Assembly: GCF_037975245.1 (NCBI RefSeq)
Contig: NC_092582.1
Coordinates: 21,478,577 to 21,538,576 of the forward strand
DNA: 60,000 nucleotides
DNA from: Apostichopus japonicus
Lineage: Eukaryota; Echinodermata; Holothuroidea; Aspidochirotida; Stichopodidae
Reading direction: 5' to 3'
The translations under genes and the position numbers were made by a program. This document shows positions 48,201 to 58,528 of this stretch, in pieces. The notes beneath the pieces were generated by a model. The model saw only the letters and a program-made list of their open reading frames with translations. It did no database searches and was not told the origin of the DNA. Position 1 is the stretch's first letter; each line of letters opens with the position of its first letter.

Positions 48201-51200
48201 ACTTTCACCTTTAGCTTTTGTACCTTGAATGTTAAAGGGAGATTCAGGTAGTGTTACAGTCACTCATAATAGGCATGACTTTGCTAGATTACAGAAAACA
48301 ATTTATAAGCAGAGTAGCACTTTCCAAAGGGATTAACCAAGCTATTCAGACATAATGCTTCTTATAAACATAAGGATGATCAAATAACTAAAAGCATGCC
48401 TGAAATTAACAAGTAGAGCACTGATGTCAAGAATAACAATCAGTGACAGTATGTTACAGCTTCATGAGCTGCTGATTGATATAGTTGCAGAATTTAGACT
48501 GCAATAAACTCATCATCCCAACATGAATCACACCTACTGTTGATTAAAATTCTTTCTTAGACCAAGTAAATGGGACCAAAGGGGGTTACACATATAGTAG
48601 TCAATACTACTACAGGCTTATTAACTACTACAGGCTTAACTACTACAGGCTACAAACTTACAGGCAGCCATCTGAGGTAAACTGATAGAATCCAGGCTGA
48701 CATTGGTCACACTTTTCTCCGGCAATGGTTTCTTTACAACTGCAAACTCCAAAATCATCGCACTGCATGTCCGTAGAACCTTGAAGGCTACAGTTACAAG
48801 GGGCACATCCCTGCAGATTATCCATTGGGTAGTAGTTGACCAGACAGCTCCTACATTGCAAGTCACTTTCTAAATTTAGGGTGTTACTCTCCCCATTCTC
48901 GGCCACTCCCTCTTTACACATACACTGTCCTGTAATGTAGTCACATGCTCCATTGACTGCAAAGGATTCACTACAATTGCATGCTGGGAAGGATTGGAAG
49001 AAAGAGATGAATTTGAGACATCTACAAGATTGTGTTAAAGTAGAATTCAGTCACATGAAAATCCAAACACCAAGCAAACAAACAAACACTGGCAGTTTTT
49101 TTTCAGCAGGAAAGCAAAGTTTGTTCGGTAACTTTCTTCATGTATAAAGATGTGTGGTGACATGACAAAATAAATGTGCTAAAGACATGTTAGTTGCACA
49201 ATTGTGTTAGACGTGGGCAATGGATTGTACTTTCTTTGAATTATTCCATACGGCTACAGCTCTTCAAACTTGAAGCAGTATTTTGCCATTTGCAGAGCTA
49301 CTCTGGAACAGTGGCAAACTATCAATATGTGGTTTGTAAATCTATGCGGTTTGTAAAACTATCAATATGCAGTTTGTAAATCCAACCAAGGCTATGTGCA
49401 ACTGTATCAACATGGAATGAATAACAAACATTAAACACAAAGAAATTAAACTTGAAATGTCTGCTCCAGCTGACTGAATGCACCCTTACCTACACAGCCC
49501 TCTGGTCCAAAGTTATAATAACCAGGTAGGCAATAATCACATCTACGTCCACCAACCGCAGCTTTGCAAAGACACTGGCCACCTTGGTCACAGTATTCAA
49601 GAATAGATCCTGTAGTATCACAGCCACACGCTGAAAGAAATGCAGAGTAAAAACATGACCAAAAACAAATACAAACATTTCCCATCCAACCACATGTATG
49701 GGAAATATAAAGAGCAAGACACATCATTTATCTGTGTTAGTCCTGGTGGCCTAAGCATCTGTGTTACTCTGCAGGGTTTCAGAAAAAAAGAAATCATGTA
49801 AATCTAGTGATATGAGTTAACAAAAGACTGATAAATATTCACAAAATGACACACAGAGGTTCAACTAAATTAGAAACTAACAGACATGCCATGGAAAGAT
49901 GGATCAGATATGGTCAAACAACTCAGAACAGAGTACTTTATATGAAATAGGCATCTTGCACTCCTTGAGAGTTGCTGAATAAATAGAGAACACAAGATGT
50001 CGGATGTTACCCACATGAATTGGCTTGTAAAACCTGTCTCGAATAAAATGGCAATTCATCAATACAATTCATCATTTTTGTCCCGTGCCAAAAGAAAACA
50101 AAACCTTTGCCATTTTAAAAAGGATAGATTTCCCCAATTGTTTAAAGTTTCATTAATTAAGTCTATGGGAATTCTCACGAATGAATGTATGGAGCAACTC
50201 ATCAAATGTTACACATTATATGGCATAAGTTAGTAAGATAAATTCACAATATTCTGCACTTCCAGAGCATATACCCAACAACCTTTTCCAGGCTGACCAT
50301 AAATCTCTACAGATGTTCTTCACAACCATGTTCAATTTCACATATCAAAGAATGCATAATGACGTTTGGGCTGGTTAAAGAGTTTTGGTTTACTGCCACA
50401 TTTCTATGACTCACAGTTACATTTTTTAAGTTTCAATGTCATTCCATCTGATTTCTGTAGCACAGGGATATTTAAATGATTCAAAGACTCACGTATTGCT
50501 CCATCAAAGAGCTCAGCCATCAGAGAAGCCCCAAATCTGCTGCATGTTTCTGTATTTATTAGTTCTCTGGTCGTTAAAGATGCAGCATTCTTCTGACAAG
50601 TCTCAAAACTGAGCTGTTCTTCAACATCTACTACGAGCAAGAAATAAAATAAAATAGTAACAAAATTTATTCACGATTCAATACATTTTTGTGCCAAAGA
50701 CATGTAACTTTGCAGATAATATGTGAGCATGCTGTTCTACAAAAGGATACTTTCAAAATAGCTGTGCAGAATTATATGTGAATCAAATACCTGTTGCACC
50801 AAAAGTTACCATGGAGTATGACTTGTAAGTGCAATGTATGTTTACAAGACATTGCTCTTGAGGCATTTTAGTTTGGTGAATACCATGTGACGATTTCTTT
50901 TCTATTTGACAAGTGTTTAGAGAATAACAATGCAGTAATGTAATTTCTCCACCTATTCCTGCTCCCAAGAATGCCACATAACTTCCAGAGAATAAATAAG
51001 ACTGTACTCCAGCATCTCACCACTTTTTTCAAATACTGAGGAAGATGGATTCACCCACTCCATCCATCATCAGTGCAGAGAAGCCATGGGAATTGAAGTT
51101 GTTTCAAATCCACATTTTTCCAATTGCAAAAAAGAAATACTATAAATCAATGAAAGACTGTTCAACAAACACTGCACAGCAGCAAGTTTGAATCAGACAA

Positions 51201-54200
51201 GAGATTCTGGTTCCTAGTGCTGTTTTCTACATAGCCATAGTTACCACACCATATGTGTACAAGTTGGTGATATGTTAGTTTGCTCTCAGGATTTCATTTG
51301 CTTCATAGATTCCAGCAATTATGTGTGCTGAATGTTACTTGGCTTCTTCGTTACCTACTTGTGTTATGGTTCATAGTCATGTAGAATCATGCAGAGCAGG
51401 GTTTCCCTAACTTTATCCCCCTACGAACCCCCTGTGGATGGCAGAGTTGTCCACAAACCCCCAACTTTTTGAGACACGATCTGAGTCATTATTATACTAT
51501 AATACGCATAACAGTGTTTCGCATAAGATCAAGTATCACATGCATGGTACGGTACTACTATGGCAACATATGCATAAGGAACGCGAAAAGAGTTTGTCGA
51601 TAGGGTATGACTTTTGTACATTACTAAATTATATGATATATCAGATTTTAGTTCCAAAAGAGTACTCTAGTTTTAACTGTAAGAATTGTCTCATGAACCC
51701 CCTGTGATGGACTCACGCACCCCCTGGGGGTTCATTCACCCCAGTTAGGGAACCCCTGCTGTAGCGTCTGGTAGATTTATGTAGACGACAACGTGTGCGT
51801 TTCCTGTTGTCGTCATCTTTGTTACATTAGATTACCACAGATACCGCTGCAAAATGTCATGATTCCTCAGTTTTACATTACAAATTAACTCACCGGCTCG
51901 TTGAAAGACAGTGAAATTATTCGGTACTGGTAACACCAGGAGAGAATCCACATCAACTGTTTCCACACTCAGTGGTGAGGTCAGATTTAACTGAGCCTGA
52001 TAAACACATGATGCTTCAAGGGAGAGAGTCTGGTTATTCGAAGCAAACCATGCTTCACCTGATCCAGGCTCAAACGTAACATCATAAACTTGGTAAATCA
52101 CTTCCCCTGCGTCATATTCACAAAGGGTATTATTACTGAGCCCTGATGCATTGTGGGATACAAGGAATGTCAAGCTCACAGTCCTCGATGGAGCAGATCC
52201 ATCATAAGAATATCTTACTACTGGTCTATAACTCCTGCAGCAAAAACAAAAACAACAACAGTGGTTTCATTTGTGCAACGTGACACAGCTTTTCCTTCTG
52301 AGGTATTGCTGATCTACTGGGAATAAGAATCTATTAAGGAATTATATAATCCAGTACATTCATAGAAATGTGTCACAGTATATTTGCTCTTTAAGTGTTC
52401 AATGAATGTTACATCTCCCTTAACAAAACTGCATTTTATATCTTACTTTAAAAAGAATATTTATAATATCTAACACTATTTCATACATTCTCACCATCAA
52501 GAGATAAAAACACAACAACCATATGTGTATTTTACAACAAATCAATAATAAACAGCTAAAATGAGCTGATTTGAATAAGTAAATGTAGACACACATGGGT
52601 CCTTTATTACACATTGCTATTGTAATATTTTCATTACAAGTATGAACATTTTGCAATATTTCAAAAGCAAATTTAATTAACAGCTCTCATACTAGCTGAT
52701 TGTAAGACAGTAACTCACTGTGCCACATAGATACATAGTTATATAGCCTTTTGTATCTTTTTCATAAAACAACAAATTTAATGTGACAGCTCAAGAAGGC
52801 ATACTAATGAAAACAGTAGAAGTAGATGATAAACTCACCTAGAAACATCACTACTTGTTGCTATGGTAATATTGTTAAAATAGATGACATCATCAGAGCT
52901 GCAGCTAAGGTATCCTTGGCCAGAGACATCATTTCTTGAAGGATCGGTCTTCGGTTGACAACTCGATAAAGTTGGCCAAGCATCAAAACTGTAACAATAA
53001 ACAATAACAATAATGTAATAATAACAATAATTTAACATATGTAACAATGTAACAAATGTAACGATAATGTAACAATAATATAACAATAACAATAAACATC
53101 AATAAATGAAGATAACTGCTCAGTTATTAACACTAAAATATCTATTTATAAAACAAATCATAAATCTTTATGGTATGATCGCACCGACTATAACCTTAAT
53201 GCAAGCACTGAAGCCCATGACGAGTAGAAGAAAGCAAAGACAAAATATAGTCACACAAGTAATATCTCAGTAATTATGGTTTATCTTTATATGCAAAAAC
53301 TAGATGTGGAAGAAAAACAATTTTACAACCAGCAGTTAGGGTCTACTTGTTCAATTTATAGAATAAAAAATGCTATAATAATGATAATAATGAAAACTTT
53401 AGGAAACCATGAAAAGCAACTATGATGGAGAGGGAGTGGAAATATTAGGTACTGTGAATTAAAGAAAAGCCATACTAACACTGATCAGAAATACTTACTT
53501 TATGAAGTCCAATTGAGGCACAAAATAATTTGGTTGGACTGACAGACATTGAATTCCTAAGAGATTGTTTCTGCATTCACAATTACCAGATTCCTTCTGA
53601 CAAATCAATGATCGTGATTGCCCAGGTTCGCAGCCACATGGACGGCATTCCTGCATGAAAAATTGAAATTACTTATACACAGGTCCAACTCATAAACAAA
53701 ACTACATATAAAATTGAGCTTTTTTCCCTACATAATCTCATGACCTAGAAAATTAACTTTGCCATTTTGTTTAAGTATAAAGTGAAACCTAGGTGTATTA
53801 ATACTCATGCAGGTTACTGACATCAGCTACCATGAACAAGTCGTAGAGAGTAGCTTTGCTTTTGTTTACATGTTTTTATTTTATTCCTGCTTACATTTCT
53901 GATCTACATATCTACAATCACAATTATATATTAAAGTCAGATAACCTGTGTTCCGTTTCTACCACTTTCCTTTTGCCCTATAATCATAGTTTGACATATA
54001 AAGAGTGATTATTCCAAGAGTCTCCACGGTGTATCACTTTAAAAGGTCCTCAGAATAATTCCCTAATATTTAGCATGTGTCAAAAATGATTTTCCCTCAG
54101 AAACTATTTCCAGAAATTGAGGAATGGTTAACAAGCAAACCTCTTAGAAAGAGAATTACTTGAAGGGATAGCAGTACAAGGTTTGTTGAAGTCTGAGCAC

Positions 54201-55350
54201 AAGTGACATTACTTGACTATCTGCTGTAGCATATGTGGTACTGATAACTGATAACTTCAAGATAAAAATTCCTTCTCTCCAAGCATGTCTTTTATACTCA
54301 CAGCCTCATCATCGGCAGGGAACTGGAAATATTCGTCTTTACATTGATCACAAGTCTGCCCAGTGACTGTTGACTTGCAGAGACAGTTCCCGTTTTCTTG
54401 GTCACAGCTAAAACTACCATTAATAGTTCCTTGAACATCACACTGACAAGCTAAAACAATGCAAAATCATAACATTGAGATTAGCATAGTTGTTGCTACA
54501 TTTATATGATATTACACTTAACTGTATGAAAATGTATTTGTTTGCAACTCCTACCTTTACATGAATTTGTAGGATACATTAGACTTCCATCCATTTCAAA
54601 ATGAATTTCAGGCTTTAAAATAGTGCATGTTTGTTTGTAACAAACTTTATTCCTGTATGAAGCAATGAGTTCTGCATTATAAAGAGACACAAAAGGCTGC
54701 TTTGATTCAGCTGATGATGTCACACATTCAGCCATTGCCAGGTACAGTAATAAAGTAACACCATAAATGAAACGTTTGTCAACTTTCTTTTAAGCAATTC
54801 AGATCTGTCATTGGACAGTCAAAACTCTCCAACAATTAAGAACAATTAATGATAAACTTGACTACAAACCTTGACATACTCCTGAAGATAGTCCATAGTA
54901 GCCATCAACACATCGATCACATGACCTGCCAGTTACATTAGTCTTACAAGGGCACTGACCAACAGGATCACCATCAACAGTCAGCTGATTGCATGCTGTA
55001 GAGTTCTCCACAGACCCAATTACATCACAGGCACAATCTATGGGGGAAACATGACACCAAAGTCAGAAAACAAATCATGCATGAACCCAGGAGGATAACT
55101 ACCATTCAAGAGGGTTACACTGATCAGCCACTTACACACTTTTCTTGCACTATTTCAAACCTTTTTATAATTGATCTTTTGCTACATTATATTAAGATAT
55201 ATATAAATTACTTATTTCCAGAAGAGGAACTGTTAACAAGCAATTCTGATAAGAGTAATAGAATATATATATATAAACTTTCGTTTATAAATATGGTCAC
55301 GTTCGGTGATCATGCACCTAAGAAGAGCTAGTTTTGCTCGAAAGCTCTTT

Positions 55351-55441
<91 letters not shown>

Positions 55442-58400
55442 GAAACCGTAGTGAGTGGAAATATATATATATATATCATTTTCTAATTCTAAATTTATAT
55501 ATGTGGACAATAAGCAGAATCTTATCTGAATAATTATTCCCTTTTATCAGCAATTTAATATCAAAATTCTTGCAATACTTCACTTGTGTAGAGTACTAAC
55601 TAGCCTGTTTGAATTAGCCTTGTGGTTTGTGAGATCTGCTTCTATAAACAATAGAGATGTATACACAACAACAATGTGCTGCACCTTTTTCTGTTTCCTG
55701 CAAGCACATGTTTTGCTAGTCAGTTTTCACTTATGCATTCATATTTAATGTATGACACAAAACAAATTTTTATATCATCCAATAAGTTAGACATTTCTGT
55801 CATGAAAGAATCTTTTAAGCAAATTGACTCCATTTTGTTTACCATCGATATTGTAAGATAAATGTAATATATATGCGATACATTTCTTTTATGACATTAT
55901 TGTGGAATCGGTTTGGATAGCAAATACTTGAACATAAATGCCAGTAACAAAGATTGTCCCAATAAGATGGCTTTTGTACTGTTCCCCTAATTTTTGGCAT
56001 TTATATATAGAATCCATTTACTTGCTTCAAACTGATGCTCATTATTTGATAAGAACATCAGTGTAATTTACTGTTTCAACACCTGTTTTCTTAAACTTCT
56101 ATTATCTCTCAAAAAATATTTTTTGTTCTTTGGTTGATTGATACTTACCTACACATCTGTCTACATCATCAATTGCTACACTCATATTAGGATAGAAGCC
56201 CTCAGTACACAGATGACAGAATACTCCAGCTGTGTTGTCTTTACAGTCATCACAAACTCCATATCCTACTGTAGCATTGTAAGTACAACTAGTAGCATGT
56301 CCATAGCAGGTACACTCTAAAAGAGAACACACAAGATTAAAAACAGCAAGTGAAAACAGTTTTCAATTATAAATAAAACATGCTCTCTTTGAAAACGGGT
56401 TCCTAAACATTTTGGAAAGTAAAATTTCCTGACTTTACCACAGCATAATGACAATATATACTATAAACGTTGCATGGGATATGAGATTTGGACAAATTTT
56501 AAGAAGCCATTTTGGAAAATTCATTCATTTTCTATTACTCTTGCATTTACATTTTCCTAGGCCTGGAAATGCTTCAAGTTTCTGACACTTATCCAGGTAT
56601 TCCATGACTTTGGGAATTTTGTATATAATTGTATAATACACTGATATTTCTCTTCTTATACCAAAATTTCACTACAAATAAGCCATAGTGTTCAAAAAAT
56701 AAATTGCAACAAAACAACTAAAATTTCTTTCCAAAAAAAAAAAAAACCTTCCACATATTGATTACCATATCAATGATACTGATGGGAATGAGCCAAACAT
56801 AGAGAGGTTTTAAATGGAACTTGAACAAGACAATATCTAATTAAGTTGGCACAGGATCCAGCAATCAACAAAATATTTGGTATATACTTAACACATATAG
56901 ACAGATTACACAAAGGGCCCTGCATTATTGAATTAGCAACAGCTGTTGCAGTTTCTATGCTAATTTCAATGGAATCCATGATTTTTTTTGAGGTTTGTTA
57001 TCCATTCAATATTTCACAAAAGGCTTGTTCCATTTCAAAAGTTATTGCATAGATATCTTATATTACAAGTTTCCAAGAAGCTGTAAATCCTGACCGCCTT
57101 AAAGATATATTCACATTGGACATCATATGATTGAACCGTTTTATATAATTTACAACAAGTTGTGTTTTTATCTAAAGTCAATATATCCAGCTACACAATA
57201 AGAGGTGAAATGTTAAATTTAGGCAGTGCTGGTCAAAAAATTTGTTTTAATTCATTTTAATGAGCTTAATACAACAACAAAAAAAGTGTCTAACTTCATT
57301 TATAAAGTGTGCCAAAACCTCTTTACATACATCATTAATCAACAAGTAGAAAGTCAACTTGCATATAGTACTTAAGCAGCTTACTTTGACATTCATTTGC
57401 AGATCCTGTTGGGTATGGAACAAGAGATCCTTTCTGCCAAGGTCTATTGTTGTAGAGGGGCAGGCATTGTTCACAATTCATCCCCATTGTGTTGTGCTGG
57501 CAGTCACAAGATATCCCATCATCAGCCTCAGTGCAGAATGCACTGTGTAAATTACAATCGCATCTGGAATAACAAAATCATAACAAGCGTCATTGGGAAG
57601 ATGGACATACTAGTACTCTAAGACACACCTTGCAGCACATTGATTTGTAGCCTTCATCAAATACTTATGCATTTTCACAGTTAATGAATTTTTCAGACGG
57701 AAAGATATTTTATGAAAAAGTCTGTACTTTTTCCCTGCACTGTCCTATTCCTCAAAGTCATGTAAAATAATGCATATTAAGTCAAATTCAAGTTAGGTAA
57801 CTGTGTTAGACATAGAAACAAACTATGATGTAGATAGAAATAAAATGAAATGTTACAGTTAGAAGGGCAAGGAGTAATAAAGTTAGCAAAACTCACATTA
57901 GGAAGACACCAAAGTCAGAGATTGCGTAGTAATACTTGACCAAGTTCAGTATTTGTCCCGAGTGTTCTAGACCGTCTGTAGCTGGATAGAGAAGCCTTAT
58001 TCGTAGGTCGGTGATGCTTAGAAACCGTAGAAACTCGGTATTGTTCTCCATGGCTTGTATGATTACTTCAGGGGACCTGCTAGCACTCAAAAGACTGTAT
58101 CTGCTCGAGACATCAAACTCAACTATTCCCCCCGAATGGGGAAGGGGGTTACTGTATCCTTCTGTGCATATGACTTCTGTCGGGTCGTTCAACTGACGAA
58201 CAGTCGATGCAGACATGCTGAAGACAGAGCAGTCTTGGGCAAAGTACTGATAAACATCCCAAGACTGTCCGTTATCCAATGACTTCTCCAGCACCATCGA
58301 CTGCGGACGCCCTGACTGGAAGGTTATGACAATGTCGCTGTTAAGTTTATAGGTATGGTTCAAGGACAAGGTGAGATTAACCTCCAGCGGTATCGGGTAA

Positions 58401-58528
58401 TCATACCAAGAGATGGACTGCCACCAGGTACCGTCGGCCAGCGAAGGTTCTTGGTCGTACACGTACTCTGGAGGATGGGCAAGAGTTTCGTTGGAAGTAT
58501 TACAGATGCTACATCGAAAGTTAAAATC
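33291..58528 (-). CDS. Laminin chain with LN, LE, LF, L4 and coiled-coil modules (5'-partial, 23 exons)
   Basis: Secreted basement-membrane chain. Exons read on the minus strand: 58528-57897, 57563-57385, 56316-56149, 55037-54870, 54450-54302, 53650-53499, 52988-52839, 52234-51894, 50630-50493, 49630-49490, 48983-48662, 48070-47828, 47526-47156, 46533-46363, 43134-42874, 41672-41526, 41101-40932, 39733-39514, 39238-39057, 38705-38436, 36403-36166, 34922-34744, 33767-33291. Every junction has AG/GT and matching phase; the sum is 5,469 nt (1,822 aa). Numbering from the first codon here: LN 1-211, LE 212-480, LF 481-692, LE 693-905, L4 906-1095, LE 1096-1250, coiled coil 1251-1822. The signal peptide and first third of LN lie beyond the window. 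There are no LG domains, and the chain ends at ALESFRVN. The module set does not match a standard alpha, beta or gamma chain (see findings), so no symbol is given. Confidence 0.92.
35370..35790 (+). repeat. Dispersed repeat family, copy 1 (laminin intron)
   Basis: About 400 bp shared with 46690-47090 in opposite orientation. Common words include GAGGTGTAACAGAAGTGTTA, AACAAGGTATCACGTTTCAT, AAAACTTCACTTGCAAGCAA and CGCGGTTTGGGG-like ends. No coding capacity; likely a retroelement fragment, as the upstream edge ends GAAACGTCTGATGCC. Confidence 0.75.
37150..37235 (-). repeat. Dispersed repeat fragment shared with 21195-21290
   Basis: Minus-strand copy in the laminin intron between 38436 and 36403, with the CGCCAAAACGCAAAATTCAC core. 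Confidence 0.6.
38324..38436 (-). repeat. Short tandem repeat of donor-like GGTTAGTAC, about 9 copies
   Basis: Read on the minus strand the exon ends CAGCAG|GTTAGTACTTGG. GGTTAG(T/C)A-containing words then recur about eight more times over 110 bp at 11-17 bp spacing (TAGGTTAGTACATAGG and variants). Confidence 0.85.
39426..39625 (-). repeat. 86-bp exon segment duplicated across the donor into the intron
   Basis: The intron copy (39426-39511) matches the internal part of the coiled-coil exon (39540-39625), with the core GAGGGGCATGTAGC and TTAATCAAACAACTGCTG identical. The present donor CAATG|GTAAGC sits where the second copy begins, and its AAGC comes from the duplicated sequence (exon version GAAGCCATATCC, intron version TAAGCTATATCC). 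Confidence 0.85.
39764..40664 (-). repeat. 41-bp minisatellite, about 22 copies, beside a 3' splice site
   Basis: Unit contains ATATATCACCCATCATGAAA then CCAGATACATACATACCAGAG. The array fills the intron from 31 bp upstream of the acceptor of exon 39733-39514 (CCTCAG|ACTAAT). The branch point and pyrimidine tract of that acceptor must therefore lie within or next to the array edge. Confidence 0.95.
41526..43134 (-). other. LE modules after L4 (reduced set)
   Basis: Exons 43134-42874 and 41672-41526. The first completes the LE split by L4 ([11 protein letters not shown]...GCTPC), then begins [17 protein letters not shown], and ends with an irregular unit in which [16 protein letters not shown] skips part of the expected LE spacing. 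The second exon is a regular LE ([15 protein letters not shown]). Only about three to four LE follow L4, against six or more in gamma chains. Confidence 0.88.
43362..46414 (-). repeat. 87-bp minisatellite, 35 copies, built from an exon/5' splice-site junction
   Basis: A direct count of the donor motif gives 35 copies at 87-bp spacing, from 46363 (the real exon end) down to 43411. Each unit is 35 nt of intron start followed by 52 nt of the L4 exon end. 34 copies keep CAG|GTAAGT; the copy at 46014 reads CAG|GTTAGT. Copy-to-copy differences are few: single-base indels near 44106, 44455 and 45670, 4-bp losses near 44973 and 46014, and a recurring GTA/GTT change. The unit length is a multiple of three and is open in the exon's reading frame. 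Confidence 0.97.
46363..47526 (-). other. Laminin domain IV type A (L4, LamB)
   Basis: Exons 47526-47156 and 46533-46363. It starts [13 protein letters not shown] as the domain does in gamma1 after a split LE. It continues with [17 protein letters not shown] (the conserved FLG.Q..SYG strand), then [17 protein letters not shown], and [11 protein letters not shown] before the second LE half ([13 protein letters not shown]). The exon end is GAGCAG...ACAACAG|GTAAGT in phase 1. Its last 52 nt are the seed of the 87-bp array that follows. Confidence 0.9.
46690..47090 (-). repeat. Dispersed repeat family, copy 2 (laminin L4 intron)
   Basis: Reverse complement of the family at 35370-35790, about 85 % identical by eye. 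It lies in the short intron between the two L4 exons. The two inverted copies are 11 kb apart in the same pre-mRNA and could pair. Confidence 0.75.
47828..49630 (-). other. LE modules between LF and L4
   Basis: Exons 49630-49490, 48983-48662 and 48070-47828. The first is a clean LE ([19 protein letters not shown]). The second exon holds an atypical LE with an expanded central loop (around [13 protein letters not shown]) and a normal LE. The third holds an LE followed by the split half-module FCFNHSSGC that enters L4. The donor of the middle exon (TGCCT|GTAAGT) is followed by three short repeats. Confidence 0.9.
50493..52988 (-). other. Laminin domain IV type B (LF)
   Basis: Exons 52988-52839, 52234-51894 and 50630-50493. 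Recognised by the entry segment after LE5, a RPVVRYSYD-like strand, [10 protein letters not shown], then [15 protein letters not shown], matching the ...IDSLVLMP... strand of beta chains. It closes with two spaced cysteines ([14 protein letters not shown]) and [17 protein letters not shown] leading straight into the next LE. The same signature also occurs at the end of alpha3/alpha5 domain IVb, so the LF/IVb superfamily is sure, and assignment to the beta type rests on length (about 210 residues) and LE count. Confidence 0.85.
51397..51758. mobile_element. hAT-type MITE in a laminin intron
   Basis: Ends CAGGGTTTCCCTAAC and (reverse complement) CAGGGGTTCCCTAAC, the common hAT/Charlie-type terminus. 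Subterminal AACCCCCTG / CAGGGGGTTC words are inverted. About 362 bp, no coding. The flanking 8-mers (ATGCAGAG, CTGTAGCG) match at only 5 of 8 positions, consistent with an old insertion. Confidence 0.65.
53499..57563 (-). other. LE (laminin EGF-like) modules 1 to 4.5
   Basis: Exons 57563-57385, 56316-56149, 55037-54870, 54450-54302 and 53650-53499 encode four LE modules and the start of a fifth, with the eight-cysteine LE pattern. LE1 contains the classic [20 protein letters not shown] segment that follows LN in laminins. LE5 is interrupted after GIQC by [13 protein letters not shown], which is the standard entry into an LF domain in beta chains. Four and a half LE before LF is the beta-chain count; alpha3/5 chains have about twice as many. 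Confidence 0.9.
55353..55437. repeat. (TA)n microsatellite
   Basis: About 40 TA units with one CA interruption, in a laminin intron. A shorter TA tract lies at 25090-25111. Confidence 0.97.
57897..58528 (-). other. Laminin N-terminal (LN, domain VI), C-terminal two-thirds
   Basis: One exon of 632 nt. LN hallmarks present: TWWQS, the segment [34 protein letters not shown], and YYYAISDF immediately before the first LE module. LN domains polymerise laminins at the basement membrane. The upstream part of LN and the signal peptide are encoded by exons outside the window; the 1.5 kb up to the window edge shows no convincing coding exon. Confidence 0.93.

Noticed and set aside
54502-54735. 77-codon minus frame inside the laminin gene
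   Set aside because: LE3 and LE4 exons (55037-54870, 54450-54302) join in phase without it, and it has no LE cysteine pattern.
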